DNA of 64,000 bases from Orthonyx spaldingii (GCA_013397795.1 VZTJ01001650.1:965346-1029345); one strand, 5' to 3'; shown: positions 37,786-51,800, counted from the first letter of the stretch. Notes: generated by a model from the letters alone, not told the origin. Made by a program: numbers and translations.

Positions 37786-40700
37786 AGTGCAGATCAAAGC
37801 CGAATGGTACAGGCAGCATCCCGGAATAGAAGGTGAAAGAGGGAAAAGATTTGGAATTTACTGAGAGGGAAAAAAATACACTGAAACCAATAGCACGAGG
37901 CTCCTGAGCTAAAAATAGCAAAGAAGGTATTAGCAGTGGCTCCACACACAAACTGACACTTAGCTCCGCTTCCCAGCTTGGGGAGAAACCTTCCATCCAA
38001 GTGGGAGATGCTCCAGGAAAGCACACCAGTCCCTGGAGAGTCCATTGCCCCAGCCCAGCTTCCAGCTGGGGACCAGTAAGGTTTGGGTGACCTCCAGCAG
38101 AGCATGATCTGTGTCAGCCTGTCCCTGCCATGTCAGCTTACCTGTGCCCCTCAGGCAGCTGGTTCCAATCCCATAAACTGGAACAGTGCTGCTTTGTCAG
38201 CTCCCATGCCAGTGGCCAGGCACGGCCAGGGGCTTTTATACAATCCTGCTCTGCACTGGGATGTGGAGCTGCTACCACTGCAGCAGGGCTGGGGCATTCA
38301 TGCACTCCCCACGATGTCACACACCAAGTGCTTCTTCAGCCCTTCCTCTTCCTCACTGCCACTTGGTGCTCATGGCAGCAGTGACAAGTCTGCCCCTTGC
38401 CACCCAGACTGGGTAGGGGAGACCAGGGAAGGCAGGGTGACAACCCCCACATCCTTGTGTGGTACCACTGGTCAGGGCTGTGCCTTAAGACAAGCTTTCC
38501 CTCCTATGTCCAGCCAGCAAGGAGGAATCACATTCTTCAAACCTGCTCTTGAAGCACCACAGTTGTATCACAAACCTGCAGCAGAGCTGGGAGTGCTGGG
38601 GGAACCCCTCTAAAGCATCAGCTGCTGGGTGACAGGGTACATCTGGGGGAGATCACAGCCAGGGAAAGTCCCATGGAGGGACACCTGTGAGTGATGGATG
38701 GGTGGGGCTCCTATAAACAGCTCACATGCCTCTGGCTGTGTGATGGGGTGTTCCGTGTGGAACAGCACAATTTAGGCTTGAAATGAAGGAGGGGTTTGTC
38801 TCCTATGTGCTCTTCCTGTCCCTCTTCTGCTTGTGGGTTCAAAGGTGAAAGTCATTCTGCCCTCCCTGGGAGGGAGGAGCATTTCTGAAGCACCTCAAGC
38901 CATGGAGCCCCTCCTCTAGGTTAGTGCAACTGAACTCTCTGCAGCCCTGCAAGGGGTGGGAGGCAGGCAGGCAGTCCCTGCCACACGGGACACCCTAACT
39001 CCTGCTGTGCTGAAAGGGACAAGTCTGCTGGAGCAGAGGTGCCAGGGGCTGGTGCCACATTCCCCATGGACCCTGGCAACTCCTGTGGTGGCTGGGAAAG
39101 GACTTGATCCTGTACCCCTGCAGCAATGCAAACACGTCCCCAAAAAGGGCTGGATCCCAGGGCGATGGTGTGTACTATTTCTGAGAATGGGCATCCTTCA
39201 TCCCAGGGCACCTCTGAGCAGACCCCATCCCAGGAGTGACAGTTCACTCTGCCACATGCCTGGCACTGAGCCCTGGAGCACAGGGACTGTTCCCTGGCCC
39301 GGGGGTGGGTGCTGGAGCGGTGCCGGGAGCCAGCCGGCCCAGCCCCACCACGCGCCGCCGAGTTTCCTCTTGGCCGTGCCAGGCTCCTGCCAGCTGAGTT
39401 TGAGGTGAGGCATTAACACTGGTATCTCTGTTAATATTGCTATAAAGCAATAAAGGTAACTTGATTGCGGAAAGGCAGGAAGACCAGTGGGTTTGGAGCC
39501 GTTCCACGGCACCGCTATTAGAAAGCTCAAAATGAGAGTTATTAAATTACTGCCAGGTACTGCAGGTTTTTCCTAACAGGGAGACTTCGGCTTGGCTCGG
39601 AAACTTAAGCTCTGGCTTGTTCAGGTTAATTAAAAGAGAGCTGGACATCTTCCAAGGCCTTGCTTTTCATTCCTAATGGCCACCCCCTTCCCTCTGAAGG
39701 CCTGGGCAGTGTGTGCCACGAGCACCCATGAACATTACCCCACTGAGAGATGCTGAGGGGGCATTGGGCAGGGTTGACAGGCCAGGGAAGCCAGGTTGGA
39801 TGTCCTGTGGGATGGTGACCTGAGTGCCACTTGCAGTCCTTTGGTGCCTTTGTGCCATCAGTTGTGGGATGCTGTTTCTGGACCCATAGAGCATGGCAAG
39901 TGTTGGGGCTGGGTCCCTGCCTTTTTCCCCAGGTAGAGGCCTCAGGAACCCAATAAGGGGAGCAGCCAGAGGTGTTTGTGATACTCTGCATTTGGCCGTT
40001 GCCCCTGGTCCCCAGCAAATTCCTGATTCTTTTATAGAGAAACAAGGGGCAAGTACAGTACAGTGAGAGAATGGCTGGTGGGAGGCAGGGGGCAGGCAGG
40101 AAAACCATGCCCACACTGTTCCTCTTCCCACCCTTTTTATTGCCTTGCTCTTGGCATCTGACATGTTCTTGCTGCTGCACAAATGGCACTTAGGGATTCA
40201 TGTGGCCTCTCATCACAGAGAGCAGGAAACACAGTGCAAACAGGGAAGAGAGGGCAATTTGGGCTGGGTTTGGAGAGGATTGCCTTCTCTGACCGGGAGC
40301 AATTTTCCTTTCACCTGCGTTTAGTCATCCCCGCCGCTGCTTTGACTCCTGCCTCAGCTTCTGAAGGTATTTTCCTGCTGCCTCACGGGGTGATGGAAAG
40401 TTTTCTGCAGCCCCCTCTCCTTGCCCTGGAGCAGATCACCTGCAGAGCAGCCTTTGTGGGGCTTGGGGTGCAGGCAGGTGGCTGTTCTGTCTGGCCCCCT
40501 GTGGCTGGGAACTACAGACAGAGGAGCTGGGGACTCAGGGCTGCGCTGACCTTCCCTCCTCCTTGCCTGTCTTTGATTCCCTGGTGCCGGGGAGACAGAA
40601 GAGAGTTTACCCAGCAGTTACCTAGACCTAAAGAGCTCCCATTGTGTTCTTCCAGCATGGCTCTCTCCTGCTCTGCCTGACCTCCGAGCAGTGGAGGACA

Positions 40701-43700
40701 AAGCCAGTGGCACAACTGAGTGGGGCTGAGCTGGATCCCCCCAGTTTGTTCTGCTGTCCCTGGGGAAATGAAAAGCAGCCAGGGATGTGTGGTGAAAGGA
40801 ACGTGCATCTCACTGCCAATCTAGCACTCCAGGGAGGAGGGTATGAGGTGACCCCCAAGTCAGGCTGCTGTGGTGGGGAAGGATCCTGTCTCCATCTCCT
40901 CCCTAAAAACAGCTTTGGGAGAGAAGGGAAGACTCCCAACCCTGTGACTCCTCCACCCATCCCAAAATTTCCAGGTGGCAGAGGGTTGCCTGGACTTGAG
41001 ATCAACACTGTAGAAGGGCTGGTTGCCCTGTGTCTGAGCACTCCGAGGTCCCTGGCAGGACAGTGGGAGGGGGTGGGTGAAGAGGGGTGCTGTAGCTTCT
41101 TGTGAGCCCCCAGGGGCACCCTCCCCTCTGCTGCCCTGGCCAGGCTGCCGGAGGTGCGGATAAATGCCGCTCACATCTCCGTTAGTGACTCAACCCCCCA
41201 AAACACTTTTTGGACTCATTTTCCCAGGGAGAGTTTAATGGGGTTTGTCGTGCCAAAACCCCAAGCTATGCCTCACTTTCATCCCCTAATGCAAGCCATA
41301 TATCAAGAGACACTAACAGAGCAGGGAGGGTTTCTGACAAGGGGATCCTGGGAACAATCAGCCAATACCCCCCTCCCCAGCCTGCGCCCCCCTGTTTTGT
41401 GCATTCCTGGTAATGTAAATAGAGAGGCGAGCGCTCGCAGCCTTCCTCGGACCCGAGGAGCCCGTCTGGGGACGGCGCCAGCAGCTCTGCTGTCAGTCTG
41501 CTCTCGGGGGCTTTGGCTGGTACCGTTTGAAGTGTCTCAAGTATCAGCGTCAGCGTTGTGTCCCTGGGGAGAGCATCCCCGGGCCCAGCAGTGCCCCCAC
41601 ACTTCCATGTTGCACATACTCAGCAGTTAGGAGGTGGGAAGATCCAGCTCAGCCTAAATAGTCCCTTTTCCCCCCGAAAAGCCACCCTTCCTGCCAAAAT
41701 AGTCTTCCTTGTAGCAAGACAGGAGATAAGGATGGAGGATGAAGCCCTGGCACTGACGGCATCCTCAGGGGCCCTTGGGGCCCTGAGCCCTGTTGGGGTA
41801 GCAGCTGCTGGGTCTGCCTCCTTCCACGAGCACCCTGGGGTGTCTCCATTCCCTGGCTTTCATGGGGGGAGAGATGCAGCTTCCTCACTTCAGCGAGGGG
41901 GGGGTGGCTGATGCAGCAGGTCAGGGCTCTCACACCCTATTTAGTGCAGCATTGGGTCCTGGGGAGCAGGTGGTGCTTTGACACTGGGTGCCATCTCCAG
42001 GGTGGGTGGGTGCCCCTTCTGTGGTGTTCTATGAGGCATGGGAAAATCCAGAAGACTAATTTTCGTGATTGAAACACCCATGTGTTTGCTTGCTGTGCAT
42101 GGCAGCAGTGTGGGAGTCAGCTCTACTGAAGGATGTTGGTTGTGTATGGCACTGTGTCACCTTGGAGGGGACCTGCAAGCCAGCCTGGACATGCAGTTTT
42201 GTTCCCACAAACTTCACTCACCACCCCAGCAGAAACCCAAAGCTTCTCCAGGCAGGGCCAGGGAACCCAACCGGGCACACTTCATCCTTCTAAGGGAAAA
42301 AAAAATTCAAGCCAAAAAGCCTCCCCTGGGAGAGTTTCCAAAACAAATCTCAAGCTTGGCTCACCACACAAAAGCAGGAAACCTCCTGAAGGTTTTCCTT
42401 CAACTTCTCTGGATGAGAATCCCCAACAGCATTGCAGCCGGGGCAAGGGACATGGGACCCAAGGTGCCACCAGTGCCAGTCCCTGACCCCCAGGGCAGGA
42501 GGAGCAGACACAGCTGGGAGCATCAGGGTGCAGAGGAGGCTCATGTTCTGGGAGCAGGGTGGGCTCTGGCTGTGATGTCTTCACAAAGTCTCAGGCTGGC
42601 AGGAGAAATCCCTGAGCTGAGCACTTTGGGACAGGCTGTGGAGCTGAGGGCCTTGGTGAGCACAGGCAGCCCATGGGACCACATGTGCCTGGGAGAAGCT
42701 CCGAGGAGAGAAGGAGCTAGGATGATGGCAAACCAGTGGGCTCATGAGGAGGAGAGACCCCAGTGGGGACAGGGACCCCTTGGGACCACCTTCCTGTTCC
42801 CCAGCCTGCCAGGCAATGGGGATGGGGACTCAATGGAATGGAGCTGCTCCCCTCCATCATCCCTGTGTCCCCAGCAAGGCTGCAAGGAGGCCACCCAAAG
42901 CAGGGGAGGGGTGTGATACCTCTGAGCTCCTTTCTGACTCTGTTGCGTGTCAGTAATTCAACCAAGGCTGGGGAGAGCAGGAGGAGGAGAGCTGCAAAGT
43001 CCTCATGAAGTGATTGCTTGGGAAACATAGGAGAGCTTGCCCCCAGCTGCAGTCAAAGCACTCAGGGGGCAGGAATGGCACTGTACCAACTCATGGCTGA
43101 ACCAAAGCTGTTCTGAGAAAATGCCACTCAGCTTCACGCCAGTGAGGGGTGTCCCCATGTGGACAGCTTGTCTCTGTGGGAGCCTTCCCCAGAGTGGCAC
43201 TGATCTGGCTGTCCCTGGCCTTGCCCTCTCCCACGCACCCGCAGGGAATCCTGTGATGGGGCCGGTGATGCTGGGTGGCCCTGGGGGACCCCAGGGAGCG
43301 CACAGGGGGGAGGGGATCTGTGAGGGGTTTATTCGCTGGGACCAGCCCTCGGCGGCCCTGAGCTTTACGAGGCAGCCGATGCGGCTGCTTCCTTGCAAGC
43401 TGCAGCAATAAAGCTTGCTGGAGGGTCAGAGGTGATACCGACTGCTCTTAAGTGGCCAAAACCGGTGGTCTGTGATGGAAACTGAACTTCTAGAGCCATA
43501 ATCAGAACCAGAGGGGTTAAATTCCAATGGCTAAATACCAAGAACTTAGCCTAAACATCTCTCCCATCTTGCTCGGTCTGTCCCAAACAGGATCCTGCAG
43601 CATGCGGTTGTTTGGGCAAGGTCAGGCTGCTGGCGTGCGAGGTGTGTGTGCCACATCTCCCTGCTGCCTTGGGACCAGACATCCCCAGGGCCGCTGAATT

Positions 43701-44624
43701 TCCTCCATCTCGGTGCGCTGTTGCACTGGGTAACACCTCTGCAGTGCTTGGGAAATTTGGAGCGACCTGCAAATGGATGCAGAGTTAAGCATTTGCTGGT
43801 TTCAGAGCTCTCCAAAGCGCCAGGGTGAGGTTGATGCTGGAAACCTGAGCCCTGTAATTGTATTGTTCTACCCCTGTGATATCTGAAGGGCTGGCTGGTT
43901 TGTTTGCGTGTTTGTTTGTAGTGCAACTATCAAAGGAGGTCTCGGCGGTGATGAATGCTGCTTCTAAAAAAGGGCCTGCCCCGGAGCCAGCACCAGCCCT
44001 TCTCCAGGTCGAGCCACTACACGTCCCCATAAGCATAACCTGTCCTACCAGTGGCGGCTCCAGAGGCATACCAGCATTCCCACAGGATTGGGGGATTGCC
44101 TGCCATGCCTGAAAACAGGTTCCAACATCACTGAGCTCTTCCAGGAGAACCCTGAGAAGGGCTCTCCGCAGGGGCCAAGCAATGGGTGAGAAAGGATATG
44201 GCCAAAATGTGGCTGTGAAGAGGCAGAGGGAGCGGGGAAGTTGACAGAAGCAGGGCTGAGCAGATGCACCATTGTATTTCCTCAGTTGTGGAAAGCTGAC
44301 AGACATTTCCCTTCCCCCTAGAAAAAGACACCAAAGAAATGCAAATATGACCATACATCCCAAGGTCTGTGTGCCAGCTAGAGCACAGTCCTCAGAGACC
44401 TGGCTGGACCTCTCATGGGCTGACTTTCTTTTTGGCCAACCCAGTGGGGAGGAGAGAAAGCTCTCGGCAGCATCCGCTGCACAAACCCCAGTGCATGTCC
44501 AGGAATCCAGGCATCTCCACCTCACCAGATCCTGGTTTCTTCCTCCAGGCTGTTTGAGCAGCCACTACTCCCTGTGGCAGGAGGTTAGCAGAGGGCCAGG
44601 CAGGCAGCTGAGCGTTAGCATCAG
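37786..44624. other. Intergenic, no gene recognised
   Basis: No gene is supported. The longest open frame in the window (292 codons, 42038-42916, +) lies here. It has no domain, signal or repeat I recognise. Another of 246 codons is on the minus strand (43785-44525). An AT-rich patch with several TAA-rich words is at about 39405-39550. A poly-A stretch is at 42297-42304. Confidence 0.55.
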
Positions 44625-44998
44625 TGTGGTTTATTATGCTCATTAATGATGTGGAGAAGGCAGCGTGTTAGCAAAAACGTGACATATTTAGGTTAGTTAA
44701 GGCTGAAGGACTTTGCTGCTGTGGGAAAGGATTGCACGAAGATATATGACATTCACCATGGGCCTGTGCGAGATGATGCATCTTGGATAGACTAATCAAG
44801 ATAATTCACATATATTGTCCTAAATTAATTATAGCCACTAAGTACAAGCCCAACATGTCAATGCAGACAGCTCAATTAACAGCTCTTATTCAATATATGC
44901 TGATGGTCAAAAGAGCAAAGAAAAGATTACAATGGGCAGAGAGCATGGAGCAAAGCACTAGAAATATTGCTGTACCACTGCTTAAATAAACGGCTTTG
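44625..44998 (+). mobile_element. CR1-type LINE fragment, reverse-transcriptase palm/thumb region (fossil)
   Basis: The plus strand follows the CR1 ORF2 order. FIMLINDVEK (for FNIFINDLEK) is followed by decayed FADDTKL-type sequence (CGTGACATATTTAGGTTAGT). GATGATGCATCTTGG (for the VMHLG block) comes next, then TAAATTAATTATAGCCACTA. GACAGCTCAATTAACAGCTC marks the DSSxKxS block and GAAATATTGCTGTACCACTG the NIAxPLYK block. Stops occur in every frame. This is the longest plus-strand CR1 fossil here and belongs to the old turtle/crocodile-like lineage. The sequence to its right up to about 45200 may be further decayed CR1, but I cannot show it. Confidence 0.88.
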
Positions 44999-45851
44999 CC
45001 AGCACATGAGGGAGCAGAGGGTGAGGATGATGGGCACAGGGCAGTGCGGAGAGAGGCTAAAAGGGGACAACAAGGGACTTTCTTTAGCTCTCTCTTCCTG
45101 ATAACCTCTTAAAAACAGAATAGATCAAGTATATGAAGCAGATTTTTAAATAGCAAGGGAAAGGGGTGGGAAAAAAAGAGCTATTTTAGAAAGCTAGTGC
45201 TGTTTGGGTGGAGCAGGAGCAGAGGTTCCCGTTCATGCACAACAGTGACCCCAGGGCTCAGTGCCCATGTGCTGGCCAGGGTGTGACTGTCCAAGGAGAA
45301 AAGGTGGAAGGAGGAGAAAGATGAGACCAGCTCTGTGTACAGGGAGTGAGACAAGGACTGAGTGCTGCATCCTGGCTTGATAAAGGGTGTGGAAAAGTTG
45401 GAGAGGACTCAGGAATATGGGAAACTGCCTTTGAGTGGGAGGTTGAGGCAGACCCCTGCCTATTCTTCTATCACATGCTGAAGGGAAGGGATTTCTTTCA
45501 GTCAAAAACATGTAATGAAACCCAGTGACCAGGACTGGTGCAGGTCTTGCGCCACAGCAGGAACTCACCAGGGGCTGGGAAACCTCTCTAACACCCATTC
45601 CAGGCAACTGAGGGGCTTCCTGCAGCCTCACTTCAGTCAGGCTCCCTTCCCCTGGATTCTCAACAGGGAACCCTGACACCAGGTGCCCTGAGGCAAAGGG
45701 TTTCATGCCTGAGCCCAGCAGTGGCTGTGGGAAATCTTTGGGCTGATTTCCCTCCTGTGAGACTCCAGCCAGCATCATGCAATCTCTTTTCATTCCTATT
45801 TCATGAGATGTGAATAATTAATGAGAAACACAATGCGGGGAGGATAAGATG

Positions 45852-45891
45852 AATATATATATGTATACATATACTCACACACACGTATATT
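45852..45891. repeat. TA/CA-rich simple repeat
   Basis: Alternating purine-pyrimidine sequence (ATATATATATGTATACATAT followed by ACTCACACACACGTATAT). Degenerate microsatellite. Confidence 0.85.
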
Positions 45892-48381
45892 TAGTGTTAG
45901 AAATAATCAAGACTCAAATATATTGGGAATGTTGTGGTACAGCAGCCATGAAAATGTGGGGTAAAGAGCAGGAGCACAACAGAGAGTCATAAAAGGCAGA
46001 TGGAGGGGTTTGTCAGGTGTAGAGGATGGGATACAGGTGCTGTCTCCTACGGCAGCAGGGATCTCCAGCTTTCCCAGTTAGCCCAGGACCTTGTCACAGG
46101 CAGAGGCATCTCCCCCAGCTCTTCCCCAGAGCTGTGCAGGGATGCCAAAGGGAGGGCAATGCCAAGGGCTACTCCTGCATTGCCCTGGGAAAGGGGTGAG
46201 ATCCTGGTGGGCGCCTGTGCTGCAGTGGGAGGCAAAGCCCGAGGAAGGCTGAGAAGCAGCATCTCTGGGAGCTGACAAAACCACCCTCCACAGCCTCTCG
46301 GCAGCTGTCCAAGCCCGTGCAGCTGTGTCTGTGTGCAGTTGAGCCTCTTGCCATCCACGGCCAGCAAACAGGCAACTGAATTGTATGTGTGAAACCCAGA
46401 GACGCTCCCTTCAACTGCACAGAAAATTCCATCACCTGCTGCATCCGGCTCCCAGCCGCTGGCCAGGCCTGACTAGTGCTAATTGGCAGTCATTAATTAG
46501 CCTTCCAGCAGGCTCTCAGCCTGTGGACTTGCCGACAGAGCCCATTGCAACCTGCTGATGCAAGAAGAGAGCTGGTGTCCCCCTGCCCCATACGGACTGC
46601 TGAAGCCTGCGCTGAGGAGGGGAGACTCCCTGGCCGCAGTCTGGAGGATGGGGACAGGGAAAGGGATGGCTCCTGCTGCCTGCCCGCAGCCACAGCTCTC
46701 TGGGGTTAGGCACCAGAGTCATGGAAAACCAGCTGCCTTCCATGAAGCTTCTCTGACCTAACCTGGAATGATCCTGTGGTGCAGGCCCTTGGCTGCTGTT
46801 CCAGCTCGGAGCTGAGCCATGGCAGAATGGAGGTAGGGCGAGGGGCAGACACAGGGGACAGGGAGAACTCAGAATTTGGATGATGATGTAGCTGTCGGTG
46901 ATGGTTCCTGAACTCAGTCATCAGCATGGTCACACCTTCACTTGCTCAGGACATGGAGTGCTTGGGAGACCCCCACAGCCCTGGCCCAAGATGCATGAAA
47001 TAGATTTGTAGGGCCTCTGCACCCCAGGAGGAGTTGGCCCTCATGGCCCACCCTGACCCAAGGACTTAGCCCCGTGTGACAGGAGGGTCTGTGCTGGCAG
47101 GGTCCATGGCATCCCCACACGGGGACAGCGGCGATGCCTGGCCACACACTCACTGCCACCTGCACCCCAGCCAGGCCCTGTGTCCTGGTGGCACTTGGAG
47201 CAATGCACATGGGGACTCCATAGCCCTTTCAACTGCATATTCTCAAGGCAAAGCCTGTGGGGCTGTGCCTCAGCCCCAGCCATGAGCTGGCTTCATGGTG
47301 GGACACAGACTGCGTTTGCTTCTCCTGACAGCCTAAGAGCTGGGTGTTTTCACCCCTGCCCTGCATTTCCAGCTTTTGAATTTGCTTCACCCCAAAAATA
47401 CCCTGTTATAAATAAACCCCCAGGAGTCCTCCTCTGCACAGCATTCTGCCCAGTGCCAGTTCCCTTTTCCACTAGCTTGTGCTCCCACTGCAGCAGGGAC
47501 CACGTGCCAGATTGCCATCACCAGCAGGACAAGTTTTGTCACCCCTTGGGTTCACCCCAGCCTGGCTGTACCTGCACCGGGGTTGGGGACAGGCTGGGGC
47601 ACCCGGCGGCCAGTCCTGCCCATCCTGCCTTTTTTCCGCCGTCGGTGGCTCCCATTTCCCAGGTCTAATTTATCACCTCACTTTTTATAAATGGGTCATT
47701 TCCCATCCCCAGCCCGAGAGACAATTGCGATGGGCCCTGGCACTGCGCCACAAGCTCCTTTCAACTTCATAGCGAGTTCATCAAAGGCCCGAGACACCAT
47801 TTCCCCAAACAGTAAAAGTGTCAGGGAAAGAGGCGTGTTGGGAAGCCTCGGTGACAGCCAAGTGCTTAATTAGTGGTAATGCAGAGTTTACAGCCCCCCT
47901 CCCCGCCTCCCCGCGGCCCCTCGATTCTGGGAAGGGTGTGAAGGGTTAGACAGGTCTCTCTGCTGCTCAGTGACCCGTGACGTCCTCCAGCGATGTGGTG
48001 CTGGCGGAGGCGATGGGGACGTTCCAGCCTGGCTGCTGGGAGGAAGGCAGGGAGAGATTTGCCCATGTGGCACTCACTTAAGAGCATCCCCGGCCCCTAG
48101 GTCTCACTTGTGCTACAACCCACCGCAGCACCCGTGGGTGCCCTGGCATCCACAGGCATTTTCTTCTCCCTGGCTGCTGGGTGACTGGGGAATATGTGGG
48201 AAAGACCTACTGCAGGATCAGCAGTGGAAATGTTTCTCACCCATTCATCCTCATCCCAGTCACAATCTTCTGGCTCCTGTGATGCCTTGGAGTCCCATGA
48301 GACCCAGTGGCAGAGCACTGGTCTGGTGCAGGGGTCTGTGTACCACTGACACATCCCTTTCATTCCTCTCTTTCCTCTTTC

Positions 48382-48395
48382 TTTTTTTTTTTTTT
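48382..48395. repeat. Poly-T tract
   Basis: A run of 14 T before CCCAGAAATCACC. It resembles a polypyrimidine-AG pattern, but no exon follows that I can support. Confidence 0.85.
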
Positions 48396-48784
48396 CCCAG
48401 AAATCACCTTCCTGCCTCTCTCTGGGTTGTTTTTAACGTATCCTTTTGGCAACAGAGCAGCCAGAGCTGAGCATGGTGACTTTGGCACTCAGAGGCAGAG
48501 CATAAGTATTAACAGAGCTGATGGCATTACAATGTTGGCACTCACTCTCTCACAGCTTCCCTAATAAAGCCCAACATCAGCCAGGACTTTTAGCCACGAT
48601 GGTGCGTTTAGCAGGGACTTGTCTCTGACTTCTATAGCCACCAGACCCATCCTCTCATTGACATTTCTGGGGGTCAAATTTTCCATCAGAAGTTGCCAAA
48701 TACAGGTAAGGATCAGAAAGAAAATCAAGAGATTTGGTGACATGAGGCTTTATCCATTTCATACACGGGTGCCCAAGGCTTCCA

Positions 48785-48824
48785 GGGGAGTGGATCACCA
48801 TGGGGAGTGGATCACCTTGGGGAG
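48785..48824. repeat. 17-bp tandem repeat, about 2.3 copies
   Basis: GGGGAGTGGATCACCAT (48785-48801) is followed by the same unit with one change (48802-48818) and a partial third unit. Small minisatellite. Confidence 0.85.
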
Positions 48825-51800
48825 CACTGCTGTCACTGCAAAGCTGGAGGTACAGGGAGCAAGCAGAGAGGCCTCTATGGTCACTTGGTCAGCAAAGTAC
48901 CATGTCCTGCACTAGGAAGAAGCTGGTCCTAGCCAAAGCAGCACCTCTGTGCCTTCGTTTCCTGTCTGTGAAGGTGCCACATTACCCTCTGAGGATATGT
49001 ATGCAGCCAATGGGGATGCACAAAGTGATGGCATTGCTTGCTCTCCGGGTTCTTCATCCCCCAGGGCTGGAGCAGTGCTGTGCTGATATAAAGCAGATAC
49101 AAAGCTGATTTTCATTAGGGAGGAGCACCAGGTTTCGTGGTGGGGCCCTGCTCACACCCAGCAGGGCTGTGATGCCAGCAGCTCTGCCCATTCCCCAGGC
49201 ACACTCCCCATGCTGGGTGACAGTGACATGTTCCCACCACCACCCCATGGCACACAGGCAGGCCTGGCCCAGACCCATACCAGGATCTGTGATGGACCTC
49301 ATCCCCACATGCAGGACTGTGTTACCCTCTGCACAGAACATTCCTGCATGGATGAGACCACAAAGGGACCTGGCAGTTCCCTGGCACATCCCACCAGGCC
49401 ACAGTTCCCTGCTTCTCCTCCCTGGCCTCGAGTTCCTGAGTGCTGGGCTCTCCCCCCGCCACCCTCCTCGGCACGGCTGGGGCCTTGCAGCTACAACCAG
49501 GAAACTATAAAACTTTACAGAGTGCGGCTGGAGAGAAACAGGAATTGCTGCAGTGACTGCCAGAAGGGCCAGCGTTAGATTCACAAGATTTTCCAGGGCT
49601 TGGACTCGCCAGGAAGGGATTTATCCACCTAGGAGGAGCTGTAAAAACTAAAATTAAATTCTTCATCTTGGAAAGGGAGGGGGGAGAGAATGAAGAAACT
49701 GCTTGACCTCCTCCCCAAATGCTCTGCTGGAGGCCAGGAACCTGGGGGGATGTGGGGCACCCATGGCTGCACCTGCCCAGCCCCTGGCTGAGGGGGCCCT
49801 GGCACCCCAGGGGTCCCTGACACTGCGAGAGGGTGCTGCTTGTCCTGGGGGCTACACTCAGCACCCCTCCACTCTGACCATCCTTTAGGGCATGATCAGG
49901 AGGTCTGTGTGGGTGCCACGAGGGAGGGCTGAAGTCAGTGTCCTTCCCTGGCCCCTGTCCCTGTTCCCCAGTAGTCCACCCCATGTCCTGCCATACCTGC
50001 TGCAGGTGAAGATGGTGCTGGGCATGATGTGGGGGCAGTTTGGGCCTCCAGCAAGGCATAAGTAGGGATGTTCCACTTGGCATCTCAGCAGCTTCATTAG
50101 GGTGGTTTTCCATGGTGTTCTGAGGTTAGTAAGCAGTTAGAAGGAAAAAACCATACTGCCCTGTGGATTACAGAGAGGTGCCACAGCATCATGGGTAGCC
50201 ACTGCAGGGGACAAAGCAGCACCTGGCTGGGTCAGGAACTGCTGCTTTCTGATGTGGTGCAGCTGATTTGGGGACCACACCTGGCCCCCAGCTCTGGACC
50301 ATCTGAACTGTGGCAACCTCCCCCACTCTGCACCATGGCCAAACAGTCCAGGTCTGACCCCCTGCCAAGGGACAGCAGATCCCCTCCTGTGCCAGGACCA
50401 CCAGCTCTCAGACTGGGGACATTTCGGGACTCAGTATAGCCCCAGGTGTGCCTTTCTGCCTGTCAGCTTTCCCTGACTTCTCTACGCTGGTGTGGGGTGG
50501 GCAGGTCCTCCCTCACTACCCTTCTCCTCCCCATCCCACCAGGCTCACACAGAGATGGTGGGCAGGGGCACGTTAGGGTCACCCAGCCACAGGCCTGCTG
50601 AACCGGCCCTGTCACCCACAGGCTGCTGGAGCAATACATCCTCACATTCCTCTACACCTCCTCATTGGGTTTTCCCCGGTATAATGGTGCACACTAATGC
50701 TTTTAGGAAAAGCCCACACTGCTGCAGGCTTTGAGGGCCATTTCCCATGTCAGGGGAGCCAGGGTGGCCAGTACAGCATCCTGGTCAGTGTGCTGTGAAG
50801 AGGACTGTGCTGTGACAGGCTCTTTTTAGGAATTTTGCACTCTTAGGGCATTGAATCTTACGTCACTGATCTCTTTACAACTAGCTGAATCCTTGGAGCC
50901 TCACTGCTGAGCAGCATGGGAAAGTATCTCAACACAGGGAGAAGTCAGGCTGCTCTTCCAGACATGTGGAGGCAAAGATCAAACAAGGCTCACTTGGAAA
51001 CCTCAGCAGAATTGTGCCAGAGGACAACAAAGGATGTCCGGGTCATGCCAAAGCTGCAGCTCTGCCATTGCTGGCTCCCAGGGTGAGCCAGGCTGTGCTG
51101 GGGCCCCAGCAGGTCCATCTGCCTGGCTGGTGGAGCGAAGCATGGCATGCCAGCAATTTTTTTTGTACTCAGCCTTTCAGGCTGGAAAGTCAAGGGAAAC
51201 CTGAAGATGTGAAGTTTATGTGCAAGATCCCATCAGCTGAGTGCCTGGCTGTTCACAGTGCCATGTCACTGGCATCCTGCCCTGCAAGGACACCCAGGTG
51301 CTGTTTTGTGGATGGGCTTTGAGGCAATTTTTCTTTTATTCCAATTTTTTTGCCCGCAATAGATTTTACACCAAAGGCATGGAAGAACTGCTGAGAAAGT
51401 ATGTGTCGGGGAATGCTCTTTTGTTGCTTATTCTGGTTTTCTTTCTATTTTCCGCTTGTCACTGCCAGTGCAGGCTCTTAAAATAACTGGCTACTTTAAA
51501 CCATACTCCTTTGTTCCCTGCCTGAGCACCGCTGGATGCCAGCTGGAGAGGGAGGGAGGTGAAGTGTCAGGGCCCTGCGGAGAGTTTTAAAGGAGGTTTG
51601 CAGTGATGGGGACAGTGTGTTACACCCCAAGTCCTCCGAGCTGCTCTCTCCCTTGCTACCAGCAGGGCCTTGTGTTGTGGGATTTCCCAGGGAAGCACTG
51701 AGTTTGCAGGTTCTCAGCTGGTCCCCTCTCTGCCACCACCCAAACTTCATCCAGGCTCCAAGGGGCAGCCATGGGTTGCACCCCAGCTTTGCAGCCCGCA

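Noticed and set aside
43395..43420. AATAAA polyadenylation-type signals here and elsewhere
   Set aside because: Isolated hexamers occur many times by chance and no gene ends near them.
43785..44525. 246-codon minus-strand open frame
   Set aside because: No domain or splice context; mixed composition typical of chance frames in this window.
45233..45793. 186-codon minus-strand open frame with a hydrophobic LIFLLLPPFLL segment
   Set aside because: The hydrophobic patch suggested a membrane protein, but no family resemblance, start context or further segments support it. It also flanks a CR1 fossil and may be decayed repeat.
48382..48405. Polypyrimidine tract followed by CAG, like a splice acceptor
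   Set aside because: No coding exon of any recognisable protein follows and no matching donor or neighbouring exon was found.
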